DNA of 5,797 bases from Prevotellaceae bacterium (GCA_031287815.1 JAITSM010000003.1:1-5797), one strand, 5' to 3'; positions 1 to 5,490 are shown, counted from the stretch's first letter. Notes: generated by a model not told the origin, from the letters alone. A program made the numbers and translations.

Positions 1-41
1 GTTCCGCCGGTCAACGGGGGGTTGTGTGAAAGATTTTTCAT
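1..41 (-). CDS. possible N-terminal fragment of a divergent gene, product unknown
   Basis: An ATG on the minus strand (complement of 39-41) opens a frame that stays open to the window edge and reads MKNLSHNPPLTGG. Only 13 codons are visible, so the product cannot be recognised. The main support is context: a Bacteroidota-type -7 box on the same strand lies about 34 bases upstream of the ATG, which would leave a leader of roughly 25-30 bases. No Shine-Dalgarno is seen, which is usual in this phylum. The rest of the gene lies outside the window. The frame could be chance, as 13 open codons is weak evidence. Confidence 0.35.
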   Translation of the reverse strand, partial: MKNLSHNPPLTGG

Positions 42-74
42 TGTGTTGTTTAGTGAGTTATGATAAGTTGAGCA

Positions 75-105
75 CAAAGGTAAAAAAGTTTTTTGGATTA
101 TGCGA
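75..105 (-). promoter_or_regulatory. likely Bacteroidota promoter directed leftward
   Basis: CAAAGGTA at 75-82 is TACCTTTG on the minus strand, an exact match to the TAnnTTTG -7 box used by the Bacteroidota primary sigma factor. The -33 box, expected near 103-105, is poor (TCG instead of TTG). The surroundings (83-135) are strongly A/T-rich, as expected for an upstream region. It would serve the partial gene starting at position 41. Transcription start would be near 68. Confidence 0.5.
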
Positions 106-153
106 ATTTTTTTTTAAGCAGGCGATTTTTTAACGAATTTTAACACAGGAGGG

Positions 154-195
154 GAAGGGTGAGGGGTGAAGGGTGAAGGGTGAGGAGTGAAGGGT
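154..195 (+). repeat. heptamer tandem tract, GAAGGGT family
   Basis: Six consecutive 7-base units with consensus GAAGGGT (variants GAGGGGT and GAGGAGT). The period is exact with no slipped base. The tract ends one base before the palindrome at 197-208, which joins it to the next tract. Its complement (ACCCTTC) appears once at 694-700 inside another heptamer tract. Confidence 0.85.
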
Positions 196-196
196 G

Positions 197-208
197 GCTG
201 GCGCCAGC
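197..208. repeat. joint palindrome GCTGGCGCCAGC, copy 1
   Basis: A perfect 12-base palindrome between the GAAGGGT tract (ends 195) and the CATAMWT tract (starts 212). The same palindrome or a one- to three-base variant occurs at 3403-3414, 5036-5047, 5444-5455 and 5491-5502, each time at the border of a period-7 tract. Function unknown; it could be a recombination or protein-binding site, or simply a hairpin left by the process that builds the tracts. Confidence 0.75.
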
Positions 209-211
209 GCT

Positions 212-365
212 CATAATTCATACATCATAATTCATACATCATAATTCATACATCATAATTCATACATCATACTTCATACATCATAATTCATACATCATAC
301 TTCATACTTCATACATCATACTTCATACTTCATACATCATACTTCATACATCATACTTCATACAT
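212..365 (+). repeat. long heptamer tandem tract, CATAMWT family, 22 units
   Basis: Twenty-two uninterrupted 7-base units of three kinds only: CATAATT, CATACAT and CATACTT. Every unit keeps CATA at positions 1-4 and T at 7, and variation is limited to positions 5-6. The left part alternates CATAATT/CATACAT, giving a 14-base period. The right part mixes CATACTT and CATACAT with some 21-base blocks. There is no believable reading frame or CRISPR-like spacer. The same family recurs at 3418-3480, and in reverse complement at 4991-5032. Confidence 0.92.
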
Positions 366-374
366 CAAAAAAAA

Positions 375-608
375 TTCTCCATTAAGTAAGCCCGTAGAGC
401 TTGCATTTTCATAACCCCATGCAAGTGGAGCGGAGCGGTGGCAGCATGGGGCTACATGGCGCTCTCTGCCCCTCGCGCGGAGCACCCGCTTTCCGCTATG
501 CACGGACAGTGCTCCGCGCGAAAGGCAGTGGGGGCTTCTTCCGCAGGCTGCGCTGCGCTTGCCTGCGGTTATGAATATTCCGCCCCGATGGGGCTTTTTT
601 AATGGAGA
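375..608 (+). repeat. 234-base multi-hairpin repeat element, copy 1
   Basis: A non-coding element whose inverted copy lies at 5193-5426. It starts TTCTCCATT and ends AATGGAGA, so it has short terminal inverted repeats, with a second nested pair TTCATAACC (409-417) and GGTTATGAA (567-575). Inside are several hairpins: CCCCATGC 415-422 with GCATGGGG 444-451; a 20-base stem 466-485 with 509-528; CCGCAGGC 541-548 with GCCTGCGG 561-568; and a terminator-like hairpin at 582-600. The long open frame on the minus strand here is not a gene: the two copies differ by single-base indels that shift the frame, while stems are kept. It resembles a MITE or a BIME-like palindromic element; no transposase is present. 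Confidence 0.8.
582..600 (+). terminator. intrinsic terminator-like hairpin at the right end of element copy 1
   Basis: Stem GCCCC (582-586) pairs with GGGGC (590-594) around a three-base loop, followed by six Ts (595-600). On the plus strand this is a short but classical rho-independent terminator shape. It would insulate mutS from rightward transcription coming through the element. The 5-base-pair stem makes its strength uncertain. Confidence 0.55.
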
Positions 609-621
609 GTGGAGAAAGGAG
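601..621 (+). repeat. heptamer tract, AATGGAG family (3 units)
   Basis: AATGGAG, AGTGGAG and AAAGGAG follow one another at the right border of element copy 1, with a partial fourth unit starting at 622. The first unit is also the element's terminal repeat, so the tract looks as if it grew outward from the element end. The same arrangement is seen at 5418-5438. Confidence 0.6.
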
Positions 622-633
622 AATGTCTTTTGA

Positions 634-642
634 GGCGCAAGC
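634..642 (-). repeat. degenerate joint motif, minus strand
   Basis: The complement of 634-642 reads GCTTGCGCC, identical over nine bases to the start of the joint variant at 5036-5047. It separates two heptamer tracts of the same family in opposite orientation (601-621 and 645-707), which is the position expected of a joint. The match is short, so this is tentative. Confidence 0.4.
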
Positions 643-644
643 CC

Positions 645-707
645 ATTTTCAATTTTCAATTTTCCATTCTCCATTCTCAATTTTCCATTCTCCACCCTTC
701 ACTCTCC
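645..707 (+). repeat. heptamer tandem tract, ATTYTCM family (9 units)
   Basis: Nine 7-base units, mostly ATTTTCA, ATTTTCC, ATTCTCC and ATTCTCA, with ACCCTTC and ACTCTCC near the end. It is the reverse complement of the AATGGAG/AATTGAG family seen at 601-621 and 5418-5438. The tract stops only about a dozen bases before the likely -7 box of mutS, so it occupies the region where the -33 box and any upstream elements would sit. Confidence 0.85.
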
Positions 708-718
708 ATTAAATTTTG

Positions 719-726
719 TATCTTTA
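719..726 (+). promoter_or_regulatory. likely -7 box of the mutS promoter
   Basis: TATCTTTA matches the Bacteroidota TAnnTTTG -7 consensus except for the last base. The -33 box position falls in the heptamer tract and shows only TTC (698-700), 18 bases upstream. Transcription would start near 733, leaving a leader of about 12 bases before the ATG at 745. No Shine-Dalgarno is present. Confidence 0.45.
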
Positions 727-744
727 CATTTCAAAAAGCGATAT

Positions 745-3378
745 ATGTCAACCCTGTTTCCTGCAAAAGAAAAAACGACTGCGGACACGCCGCTGATGAG
801 GCAGTATGCGGCGATTAAGGCGAAATACCCGGATGCGATTTTATTGTTCCGCATGGGCGATTTTTATGAAACCTTCGGCGCAGACGCTGTCCGCGCCAGC
901 GAGATTTTGGGCGTTACATTAACCCGGCGCGCCAATGGCGCCGCTGCGGATGTAGCGTTGGCAGGGTTCCCGTACCATGCGATAGATACGTACCTGCCGA
1001 AGTTGGTGCGCGCCGGGCAGCGCGTCGCTATCTGCGACCAGCTGGAAGACCCGAAACTGACAAAAAAGCTCGTGAAACGCGGCGTTACCGAACTGGTTAC
1101 GCCCGGCGTGGCTTATAACGACTATGTGCTGACGCACCGCGAAAATAATTTCCTGGCATGCGTTCATTTCGACGAGGGGCTAGCCGGCGTGGCGTTCCTT
1201 GACTTGTCCACCGGCGAATTCCACATGGCGCAGGGCAGCACGGAATATATCGACAAACTGCTGTCGAACTATGCGCCGAAAGAAGTGCTGTACAAAAAGG
1301 GAACGGAACAGCAATTTACGGAAACGTTCGGCACAAAATATTATACCTACAAATTAGACGACTGGCTGTTTGTCCTCGATTCCGCGCGCGACAAGCTGTT
1401 GAAGCAATTCGGGACGACGTCGCTCAAGGGGTTCGGCGTGGATAATTTGCCGGCGGGCATCGTGGCGGCCGGCGCCATCTTGTTTTACCTGGAGCTTACG
1501 CAACACGACCGCCTCCGGCACATCACCGCCATTTCGCGCGTGGATGAAGACCATTACGTGTGGTTAGACAAATTTACCGTGCGCAACCTGGAATTGTTTT
1601 CTCCGGCAAACGACAACGCCAAAACGCTGATCGACGTAATAGACAAAACCGCCTCGCCGATGGGCGCGCGGTTGCTGAGGCGCTGGGTGGCCATGCCGCT
1701 GAAGGAAGTGCAGCTCATCAACGAGCGCCTGAATGTGGTGGATTATTTTTTGCAAAACGCCGAAACCAAAGAGCTGCTCACTTCCCGCATTTACGAAATC
1801 GGCGACCTCGAACGCCTTATTTCCAAAACGGCTACCGGCCGCATCACGCCGCGCGAAGTAATACAATTGAAAAATGCGCTGACGGCCATCGCGCCGGTTA
1901 AAACCTGCTGCCAGTCGGCAAACGAACCGACATTGCAGAAAATCGGCGAACAGCTAAACCCCTGCGAAAGCATGCGCCGGCGCATCATTCACGACCTGTG
2001 CGCAGAGCCGGTAAACCAAATCGGCAAAGGCAATGTGATTCAAGACGGCGTGAGCGAAGAGTTGGACGAGTTGCGCCGTATCTCGCAGCACGGCAAGGAA
2101 TATTTATTAGAAATCCAGCAGCGCGAGGCGGAACGCACCGGCATCAGTTCGTTAAAAGTGAGTTTCAACAACGTATTCGGCTATTACATCGAAGTGCGCA
2201 ACACGCATAAGGATAAAGTGCCGGCCTCGTGGATTCGCAAGCAAACGCTCACCGAAGCGGAACGCTACATCACGGAAGAACTGAAACAGTACGAAGAAAA
2301 AATACTGGGGGCGGAGGAAAAAATTATTGCCATTGAGCAGCAACTGTTCAATGAGCTGGTGGTTTCGCTGGTCGATTACATGGCGCCGGTGCAGTTGAAT
2401 GCATCGCTTATTGCGCGGCTCGACTGCCTGCTTTCCTTTGCTACGGCGGCGTCCGGCAACCGCTATTGCAAGCCGGCGGTTACCGGCGATTATGAAATCA
2501 CCATCCGGCAGGGGCGGCATCCGGTCATTGAATGCATGTTGCCTGCGGGGGAAACGTACGTGGCCAACGATGTACGGCTGGATGAAAAAGAACAGCAGAT
2601 TATCATCATCACCGGCCCCAATATGTCGGGCAAGAGCGCCCTGCTGCGGCAAACGGCGCTGATTGTGCTGCTGGCGCAGATAGGCAGTTTCGTCCCCGCT
2701 GACGCCGCTACCATTGGCGTGGTGGATAAAATTTTTACGCGCGTGGGGGCGTCCGACAATATCTCGCAGGGCGAATCCACCTTCATGGTGGAGATGAACG
2801 AGGCGGCGAGCATCCTGCACAACTTGTCGGCGCGTTCGCTGATTCTGCTGGATGAAATCGGGCGCGGCACCAGCACCTACGACGGCATCTCCATTGCGTG
2901 GGCGATGGTGGAATATATTCACGAGCATCCTTCGGCGCGCGCAAAAACGCTTTTTGCCACGCACTACCACGAGTTGAACGAAATGGAAGAACTTTTCCCG
3001 CGTATAAAAAACTATAACGTATCGGTAAAAGAGTCCGGCAACCGTGTGATTTTCCTCCGCAAGCTGCAACGCGGCGGCGTGGAACACAGTTTTGGTATTC
3101 ATGTGGCGAGAATGGCGGGGATGCCGCAACAGGTCATACAGCGCGCCGGCGAACTGTTAAAGCAACTGGAAGAAAACCGTGCGACGGCCAACGGCCAACC
3201 CCCAGCGGCCAACGGTGCGCGGCGAACGGAAGGGGGATTGCAGCTTTCGTTCTTCCAGCTCGACGACCCCGCGCTGGCGCAAATCCGCGACGAACTGAAA
3301 AATATCGACATCAACACCCTCTCCCCATTGGACGCCTTCGATAAATTAAGGGAGATAAAAAAAGTCATTAGCCGTTAG
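745..3378 (+). CDS. mutS: DNA mismatch repair ATPase MutS
   Basis: MutS scans DNA as a dimer, binds mismatches and small loops, and on ATP exchange becomes a sliding clamp that recruits MutL. The 877-residue length is normal for the family. The mismatch-reading Phe-X-Glu motif is F40-Y-E42 in MGDFYETF. The connector, core and clamp domains follow to about residue 590. The ATPase shows Walker A GPNMSGKS 624-631 (K630), the conserved DNISQGESTF segment 671-680, Walker B LLDEIGRGTST 701-711 (D703, E704) and the switch histidine H740 in ATHYHEL. HSFGIHVA (781-788) and the following helices form the dimer-interface region. QLSFF 833-837 fits the sliding-clamp-binding consensus. The ATG at 745 places the mismatch motif at the usual distance from the N terminus. 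Oddities: the linker at about 814-829 is encoded by a degenerate heptamer repeat, and the last residues (VISR) and stop codon lie in another. No mutL is in the window. Confidence 0.98.
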   Translation: MSTLFPAKEKTTADTPLMRQYAAIKAKYPDAILLFRMGDFYETFGADAVRASEILGVTLTRRANGAAADVALAGFPYHAIDTYLPKLVRAGQRVAICDQLEDPKLTKKLVKRGVTELVTPGVAYNDYVLTHRENNFLACVHFDEGLAGVAFLDLSTGEFHMAQGSTEYIDKLLSNYAPKEVLYKKGTEQQFTETFGTKYYTYKLDDWLFVLDSARDKLLKQFGTTSLKGFGVDNLPAGIVAAGAILFYLELTQHDRLRHITAISRVDEDHYVWLDKFTVRNLELFSPANDNAKTLIDVIDKTASPMGARLLRRWVAMPLKEVQLINERLNVVDYFLQNAETKELLTSRIYEIGDLERLISKTATGRITPREVIQLKNALTAIAPVKTCCQSANEPTLQKIGEQLNPCESMRRRIIHDLCAEPVNQIGKGNVIQDGVSEELDELRRISQHGKEYLLEIQQREAERTGISSLKVSFNNVFGYYIEVRNTHKDKVPASWIRKQTLTEAERYITEELKQYEEKILGAEEKIIAIEQQLFNELVVSLVDYMAPVQLNASLIARLDCLLSFATAASGNRYCKPAVTGDYEITIRQGRHPVIECMLPAGETYVANDVRLDEKEQQIIIITGPNMSGKSALLRQTALIVLLAQIGSFVPADAATIGVVDKIFTRVGASDNISQGESTFMVEMNEAASILHNLSARSLILLDEIGRGTSTYDGISIAWAMVEYIHEHPSARAKTLFATHYHELNEMEELFPRIKNYNVSVKESGNRVIFLRKLQRGGVEHSFGIHVARMAGMPQQVIQRAGELLKQLEENRATANGQPPAANGARRTEGGLQLSFFQLDDPALAQIRDELKNIDINTLSPLDAFDKLREIKKVISR
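3184..3232 (+). repeat. degenerate heptamer tract inside the mutS linker
   Basis: Seven 7-base steps starting ACGGCCA, ACGGCCA, ACCCCCA, GCGGCCA, then ACGGTGC, GCGGCGA, ACGGAAG. They encode the Ala/Asn/Gly/Pro-rich stretch TANGQPPAANGARRTEG between the ATPase/dimer region and the clamp-binding motif. The linker is variable and probably flexible in MutS proteins, so it can tolerate such sequence. The first four units are convincing; the last three are decayed. Confidence 0.55.
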
Positions 3379-3398
3379 TCATGAGTCGTTAGTCGTTA
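3364..3398 (+). repeat. heptamer tract GTCRTTA overlapping the mutS stop codon
   Basis: Five units: GTCATTA, GCCGTTA, GTCATGA, GTCGTTA, GTCGTTA. The first two encode the last four MutS residues (VISR), and the TAG stop at 3376-3378 falls across units two and three. The tract then runs through GTCG into the joint palindrome at 3403. Confidence 0.8.
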
Positions 3399-3402
3399 GT
3401 CG

Positions 3403-3414
3403 GCTGGCGCCAAC
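3403..3414. repeat. joint palindrome variant GCTGGCGCCAAC, copy 2
   Basis: One base different from the perfect palindrome at 197-208. It joins the GTCRTTA tract to the CATAAYY tract. The right flank, ACT followed by CATAATT, matches the flank of copy 1 (GCT, CATAATT) and of the copy at 5491 (ACT, CATACTT), so the repeated unit is longer than the palindrome itself. Confidence 0.75.
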
Positions 3415-3417
3415 ACT

Positions 3418-3480
3418 CATAATTCATAACTCATAATCCATAATTCATAACTCATAATCCATAATTCATAACTCATAATT
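3418..3480 (+). repeat. heptamer tandem tract CATAAYY (9 units) upstream of GH3
   Basis: Nine exact 7-base units arranged as CATAATT, CATAACT, CATAATC repeated, giving a 21-base higher-order period; the last block ends in CATAATT. The next seven bases (CACACCC, 3481-3487) lead directly into the GH3 start codon at 3488. The tract therefore fills the whole ribosome-binding region of the GH3 gene. Confidence 0.92.
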
Positions 3481-3487
3481 CACACCC

Positions 3488-4996
3488 ATGCTCACTTCTC
3501 TTATCCGCACGTTGACCAAGCCGCGTTTCCGCCAGTCGGACGATTGCCGGCGGCAGCCGCAGCGTTACCAGCAGGCTATTTTCAAATCATTGATAAAGGC
3601 CGGCGGCGAAACAGCATTCGGCAAGCGCTACCGCTTCTCCGGAATAACTGCGGTCAATGATTTCCAGCAAACCGTCCCGCTACATGAGTATGAACAGCTG
3701 AAACCGTTTATCGACCGCATGCGGCAAGGCGAGCAGCGGGTGCTTTGGAATACGCCGGTGCGCTGGTTTGCCAAGTCGAGCGGCACGACCGCCGACAAGA
3801 GCAAATTTATTCCCGTGAGCCGGGAAGCCCTCTACGGCTGCCACTATCAAGGGATGCGCGACGTACTGATGTTTTACCTGAACAATTACCCCGGCTCCCG
3901 CCTGTTTCACGGGAAAGCCTTAACGCTGGGCGGCAGCCACCGCCCCGAAATCAACGGCGGAATACGCAGCGGCGACCTCTCGGCGGTGCTTATTCAAAAT
4001 TCACCCTGGTATACCGAGTGGGTGCGCACGCCGTCGCGGGAAGTAGCGTTGTTGCCCGACTTTGAAACGAAAGTGCAGCGCATCGCCGAAAAAGCCATTA
4101 CGCAAAACGTAACCAACTTTGCCGGCGTGCCGTCGTGGAACCTGGTGCTGATGAAACGAGTGTTGGAAATCTCCGGAAAGAAAAACCTGCTGGAAGTATG
4201 GCCAAATATGGAATTATTCATGCACGGCGGCATCAGCTTCGAGCCTTACCGCGAACAGTACCGCCGCCTCCTTCCGTCCGAACGGATGCACTATATGGAA
4301 ACCTACAATGCGTCGGAGGGCTTCTTTGCCTTGCAGGACGACCCGGACGACACGAGCCTGTTATTGCTGAACAACGCCGGCGTATTTTACGAATTTATTC
4401 CGATGCCCCGACTCGCCGACGCCCTCGCCGGCGCCTTCACGGCCTTCGACACGATTGAAACGGTGCAAACCCGCGTGAATTACGCAATGGTCATCACCAC
4501 CAACGGCGGCCTGTGGCGCTACCTTATTGGCGACACGGTGCAGTTCACCTCCACCTGCCCCCCCAAGATAAAAATCACCGGGCGCACGCGGCATTTCATC
4601 AATGTCTTCGGCGAAGAATTGATTGTCGACAATGCCATTGCCGCGCTGAAAGCCGCCTGCCAGGCCACCGGCGCGCAGGTGGCGCACTACACCGTAGCCC
4701 CTGTATTCATGGACGCCACCGCCAAAGGCGCCCATGAATGGCTCGTCGAATTTGACACGCCGCCGGCTGACATGGAACAGTTCGCCGCCCGCCTGGACGC
4801 CGAGCTTTGCCGGGTCAATTCCGACTATGAAGCCAAACGCGACAATAACACCACCCTCCGCCGGCTGGCCTTGACCGTCCTTCCGTCCGGCACATTTTAC
4901 GAATGGATGCGCCGGCGCGGAAAACTCGGCGGGCAAAACAAAATCCCCCCCCTCTACAACACCCGCGAATATGCGGAAGCCCTTTTGGAAGTATGA
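3488..4996 (+). CDS. GH3 family acyl-adenylating protein (auxin-responsive GH3-like)
   Basis: Plant GH3 enzymes adenylate a carboxylic acid such as auxin or jasmonate and pass it to an amino acid. Bacterial members share the fold, but their substrates are mostly unknown, so no reaction is assigned. The 502 residues match the usual bacterial length. ATP-binding motif I is SSGTTADKSKFIPV 97-110; motif II is YNASEG 273-278; motif III is WRYLIGD 343-349. The hinge to the C-terminal domain is GRTRHFINVFGEEL 365-378, and the tail carries the family's GGQNKIP 481-487. All nucleotide-binding motifs look intact. No signal peptide or membrane segment is visible, so it is probably cytoplasmic. It starts 109 bases after mutS with no recognisable promoter or Shine-Dalgarno between them, so read-through from mutS is likely. 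The TGA stop lies at the start of a heptamer tract. Confidence 0.93.
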   Translation: MLTSLIRTLTKPRFRQSDDCRRQPQRYQQAIFKSLIKAGGETAFGKRYRFSGITAVNDFQQTVPLHEYEQLKPFIDRMRQGEQRVLWNTPVRWFAKSSGTTADKSKFIPVSREALYGCHYQGMRDVLMFYLNNYPGSRLFHGKALTLGGSHRPEINGGIRSGDLSAVLIQNSPWYTEWVRTPSREVALLPDFETKVQRIAEKAITQNVTNFAGVPSWNLVLMKRVLEISGKKNLLEVWPNMELFMHGGISFEPYREQYRRLLPSERMHYMETYNASEGFFALQDDPDDTSLLLLNNAGVFYEFIPMPRLADALAGAFTAFDTIETVQTRVNYAMVITTNGGLWRYLIGDTVQFTSTCPPKIKITGRTRHFINVFGEELIVDNAIAALKAACQATGAQVAHYTVAPVFMDATAKGAHEWLVEFDTPPADMEQFAARLDAELCRVNSDYEAKRDNNTTLRRLALTVLPSGTFYEWMRRRGKLGGQNKIPPLYNTREYAEALLEV

Positions 4997-5032
4997 GGTA
5001 TGAGGTAGGAAGTATGAGGTATGAAGTATGAG
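4991..5032 (+). repeat. heptamer tract GTATGAG overlapping the GH3 stop codon
   Basis: Six 7-base units: mostly GTATGAG, with GTATGAA and GTAGGAA. It is the reverse complement of the CATACTT family (TTCATAC) found at 212-365. The first unit supplies the last GH3 codon (Val) and the TGA stop at 4994-4996. Confidence 0.85.
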
Positions 5033-5035
5033 GTA

Positions 5036-5047
5036 GCTTGCGCCAGT
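5036..5047. repeat. joint motif variant GCTTGCGCCAGT
   Basis: Differs from the perfect palindrome by two bases. It joins the GTATGAG tract to the palindromic element starting at 5051, so here the joint connects a heptamer tract to a different kind of repeat. Confidence 0.6.
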
Positions 5048-5050
5048 CCC

Positions 5051-5139
5051 CGTCATTGCGAGCGAAGCGAAGCAATCCAGTGGGAAGCGTAGCGAAGTAA
5101 GCTTTCTGGATTGCTTCGTCGTTCCTCCGCGCAATGACG
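5051..5139. repeat. palindromic CGTCATTGCGAGC-type intergenic repeat
   Basis: The outer arms CGTCATTGCG (5051-5060) and CGCAATGACG (5130-5139) are exact complements, as are GAAGCAATCCAG (5069-5080) and CTGGATTGCTTC (5106-5117). The whole could fold into a long interrupted hairpin. Sequences of this form are widespread intergenic repeats in many unrelated bacteria and often create false reading frames rich in LRGGTTKQSR or ASLAMT; both peptides occur in minus-strand frames here. No coding function is claimed. Confidence 0.8.
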
Positions 5140-5160
5140 GGGGCGGCGAGGCTCCTAGTT

Positions 5161-5179
5161 CCCCCTCCTTCGGAGGGGG
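5161..5179. other. strong 8-base-pair hairpin downstream of GH3
   Basis: CCCCCTCC (5161-5168) pairs with GGAGGGGG (5172-5179) around a TTC loop. There is no T run directly after it on the plus strand (CTGGGGAGAGG follows), so it is not a standard intrinsic terminator, though it could stall polymerase or protect the 3' end of a GH3 transcript. It may be another short dispersed repeat. Confidence 0.5.
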
Positions 5180-5201
5180 CTGGGGAGAGGTTTTCTCCAT
5201 T

Positions 5202-5220
5202 AAAAAAGCCCCGAAGGGGC
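5202..5220 (-). terminator. terminator-like hairpin, left end of element copy 2
   Basis: On the minus strand GCCCC, a TTC loop, GGGGC and six Ts form a short intrinsic terminator shape. It is the counterpart of the one at 582-600. Together with 5401-5417 it makes the element a two-way terminator, with each end stopping transcription leaving the element. Confidence 0.5.
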
Positions 5221-5400
5221 GGAATATTCATAACCGCAGGCAAGCGCAGCGCAGCCTGCGGAAAAGCCCCCACTGCCTTTCGCGCGGCGCACTGTCCGTG
5301 CATAGCGGAAAGCGGGTGCTCCGCGCGAGGGGCAGGGATGTGCATCTTGCCCCATGCTGCGTTACGCTCCGCTCCACTTGCATGGGGTTATGAAAATGCA

Positions 5401-5417
5401 AGCCCTCCGGGCTTTTT
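5401..5417 (+). terminator. terminator-like hairpin, right end of element copy 2
   Basis: AGCCC (5401-5405), loop TCC, GGGCT (5409-5413) and then Ts to 5417. This is the first plus-strand hairpin with a T run downstream of GH3, so it is a candidate end for a mutS-GH3 transcript, about 400 bases past the GH3 stop. The stem is short. Confidence 0.5.
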
Positions 5418-5438
5418 AATGGAGAATGGAGAATTGAG
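5418..5438 (+). repeat. heptamer tract AATGGAG/AATTGAG (3 units)
   Basis: AATGGAG, AATGGAG and AATTGAG continue outward from the end of element copy 2, whose terminal repeat is the first unit. A partial unit AATT leads into the joint motif at 5444. Confidence 0.6.
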
Positions 5439-5443
5439 AATTA

Positions 5444-5455
5444 GCTGGCGCCGGA
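5444..5455. repeat. joint motif variant GCTGGCGCCGGA
   Basis: The first nine bases match the joint palindrome. It links the AATGGAG tract on the left to the nnnCAGT tract on the right. Confidence 0.6.
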
Positions 5456-5489
5456 GTCAGTAGCCAGTTTGCAGTTTTCAGTAGGCAGT
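5455..5489 (+). repeat. heptamer tract nnnCAGT (5 units)
   Basis: AGTCAGT, AGCCAGT, TTGCAGT, TTTCAGT, AGGCAGT: the last four bases are constant and the first three vary, with an exact 7-base period. This is the most diverged of the clear tracts. It ends one base before the perfect palindrome at 5491. Confidence 0.7.
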
Positions 5490-5490
5490 G

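Larger units (their letters stand above)
5193..5426 (-). repeat. 234-base multi-hairpin repeat element, copy 2 (inverted)
   Basis: Reverse-complement copy of 375-608 with the same length and order of hairpins. Stems: GCCCC 5208-5212 with GGGGC 5216-5220; CCGCAGGC 5234-5241 with GCCTGCGG 5254-5261; 5273-5292 with 5316-5335 (20 bases, few mismatches or G-U pairs); CCCCATGC 5350-5357 with GCATGGGG 5380-5387; AGCCC 5401-5405 with GGGCT 5409-5413. Ends are TTCTCCATT and AATGGAGAA. Differences from copy 1 fall mostly in loops and in the spacer at about 5336-5348. A plus-strand open frame across it is not believed, because single-base indels separate the copies. Confidence 0.8.

Noticed and set aside
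212..365. Possible CRISPR array
   Set aside because: The 7-base units are contiguous with no unique spacers, and there are no cas genes.
351..695. Minus-strand open frame of 114 codons across hairpin element copy 1, partly similar to a plus-strand frame at 5134-5463 across copy 2
   Set aside because: Both frames simply translate the repeated element. The two copies differ by single-base indels that change the frame in the middle, and the frames run into heptamer tracts at both ends.
609..818. Plus-strand open frame of 69 codons just before and overlapping the start of mutS
   Set aside because: Most of it translates the CTCCATT-type heptamer tract, and it overlaps the well-supported mutS start in another frame.
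2152..3129. Minus-strand open frame of 325 codons inside mutS
   Set aside because: It is antisense to the most conserved part of mutS, shows no recognisable domain, and is explained by codon bias in a moderately GC-rich gene.
4361..5200. Minus-strand open frame of 279 codons at the 3' end of GH3
   Set aside because: It is antisense to GH3 and then translates the GTATGAG tract and the palindromic repeat (peptides like LRGGTTKQSR and FASLAMT are typical artefacts of that repeat).
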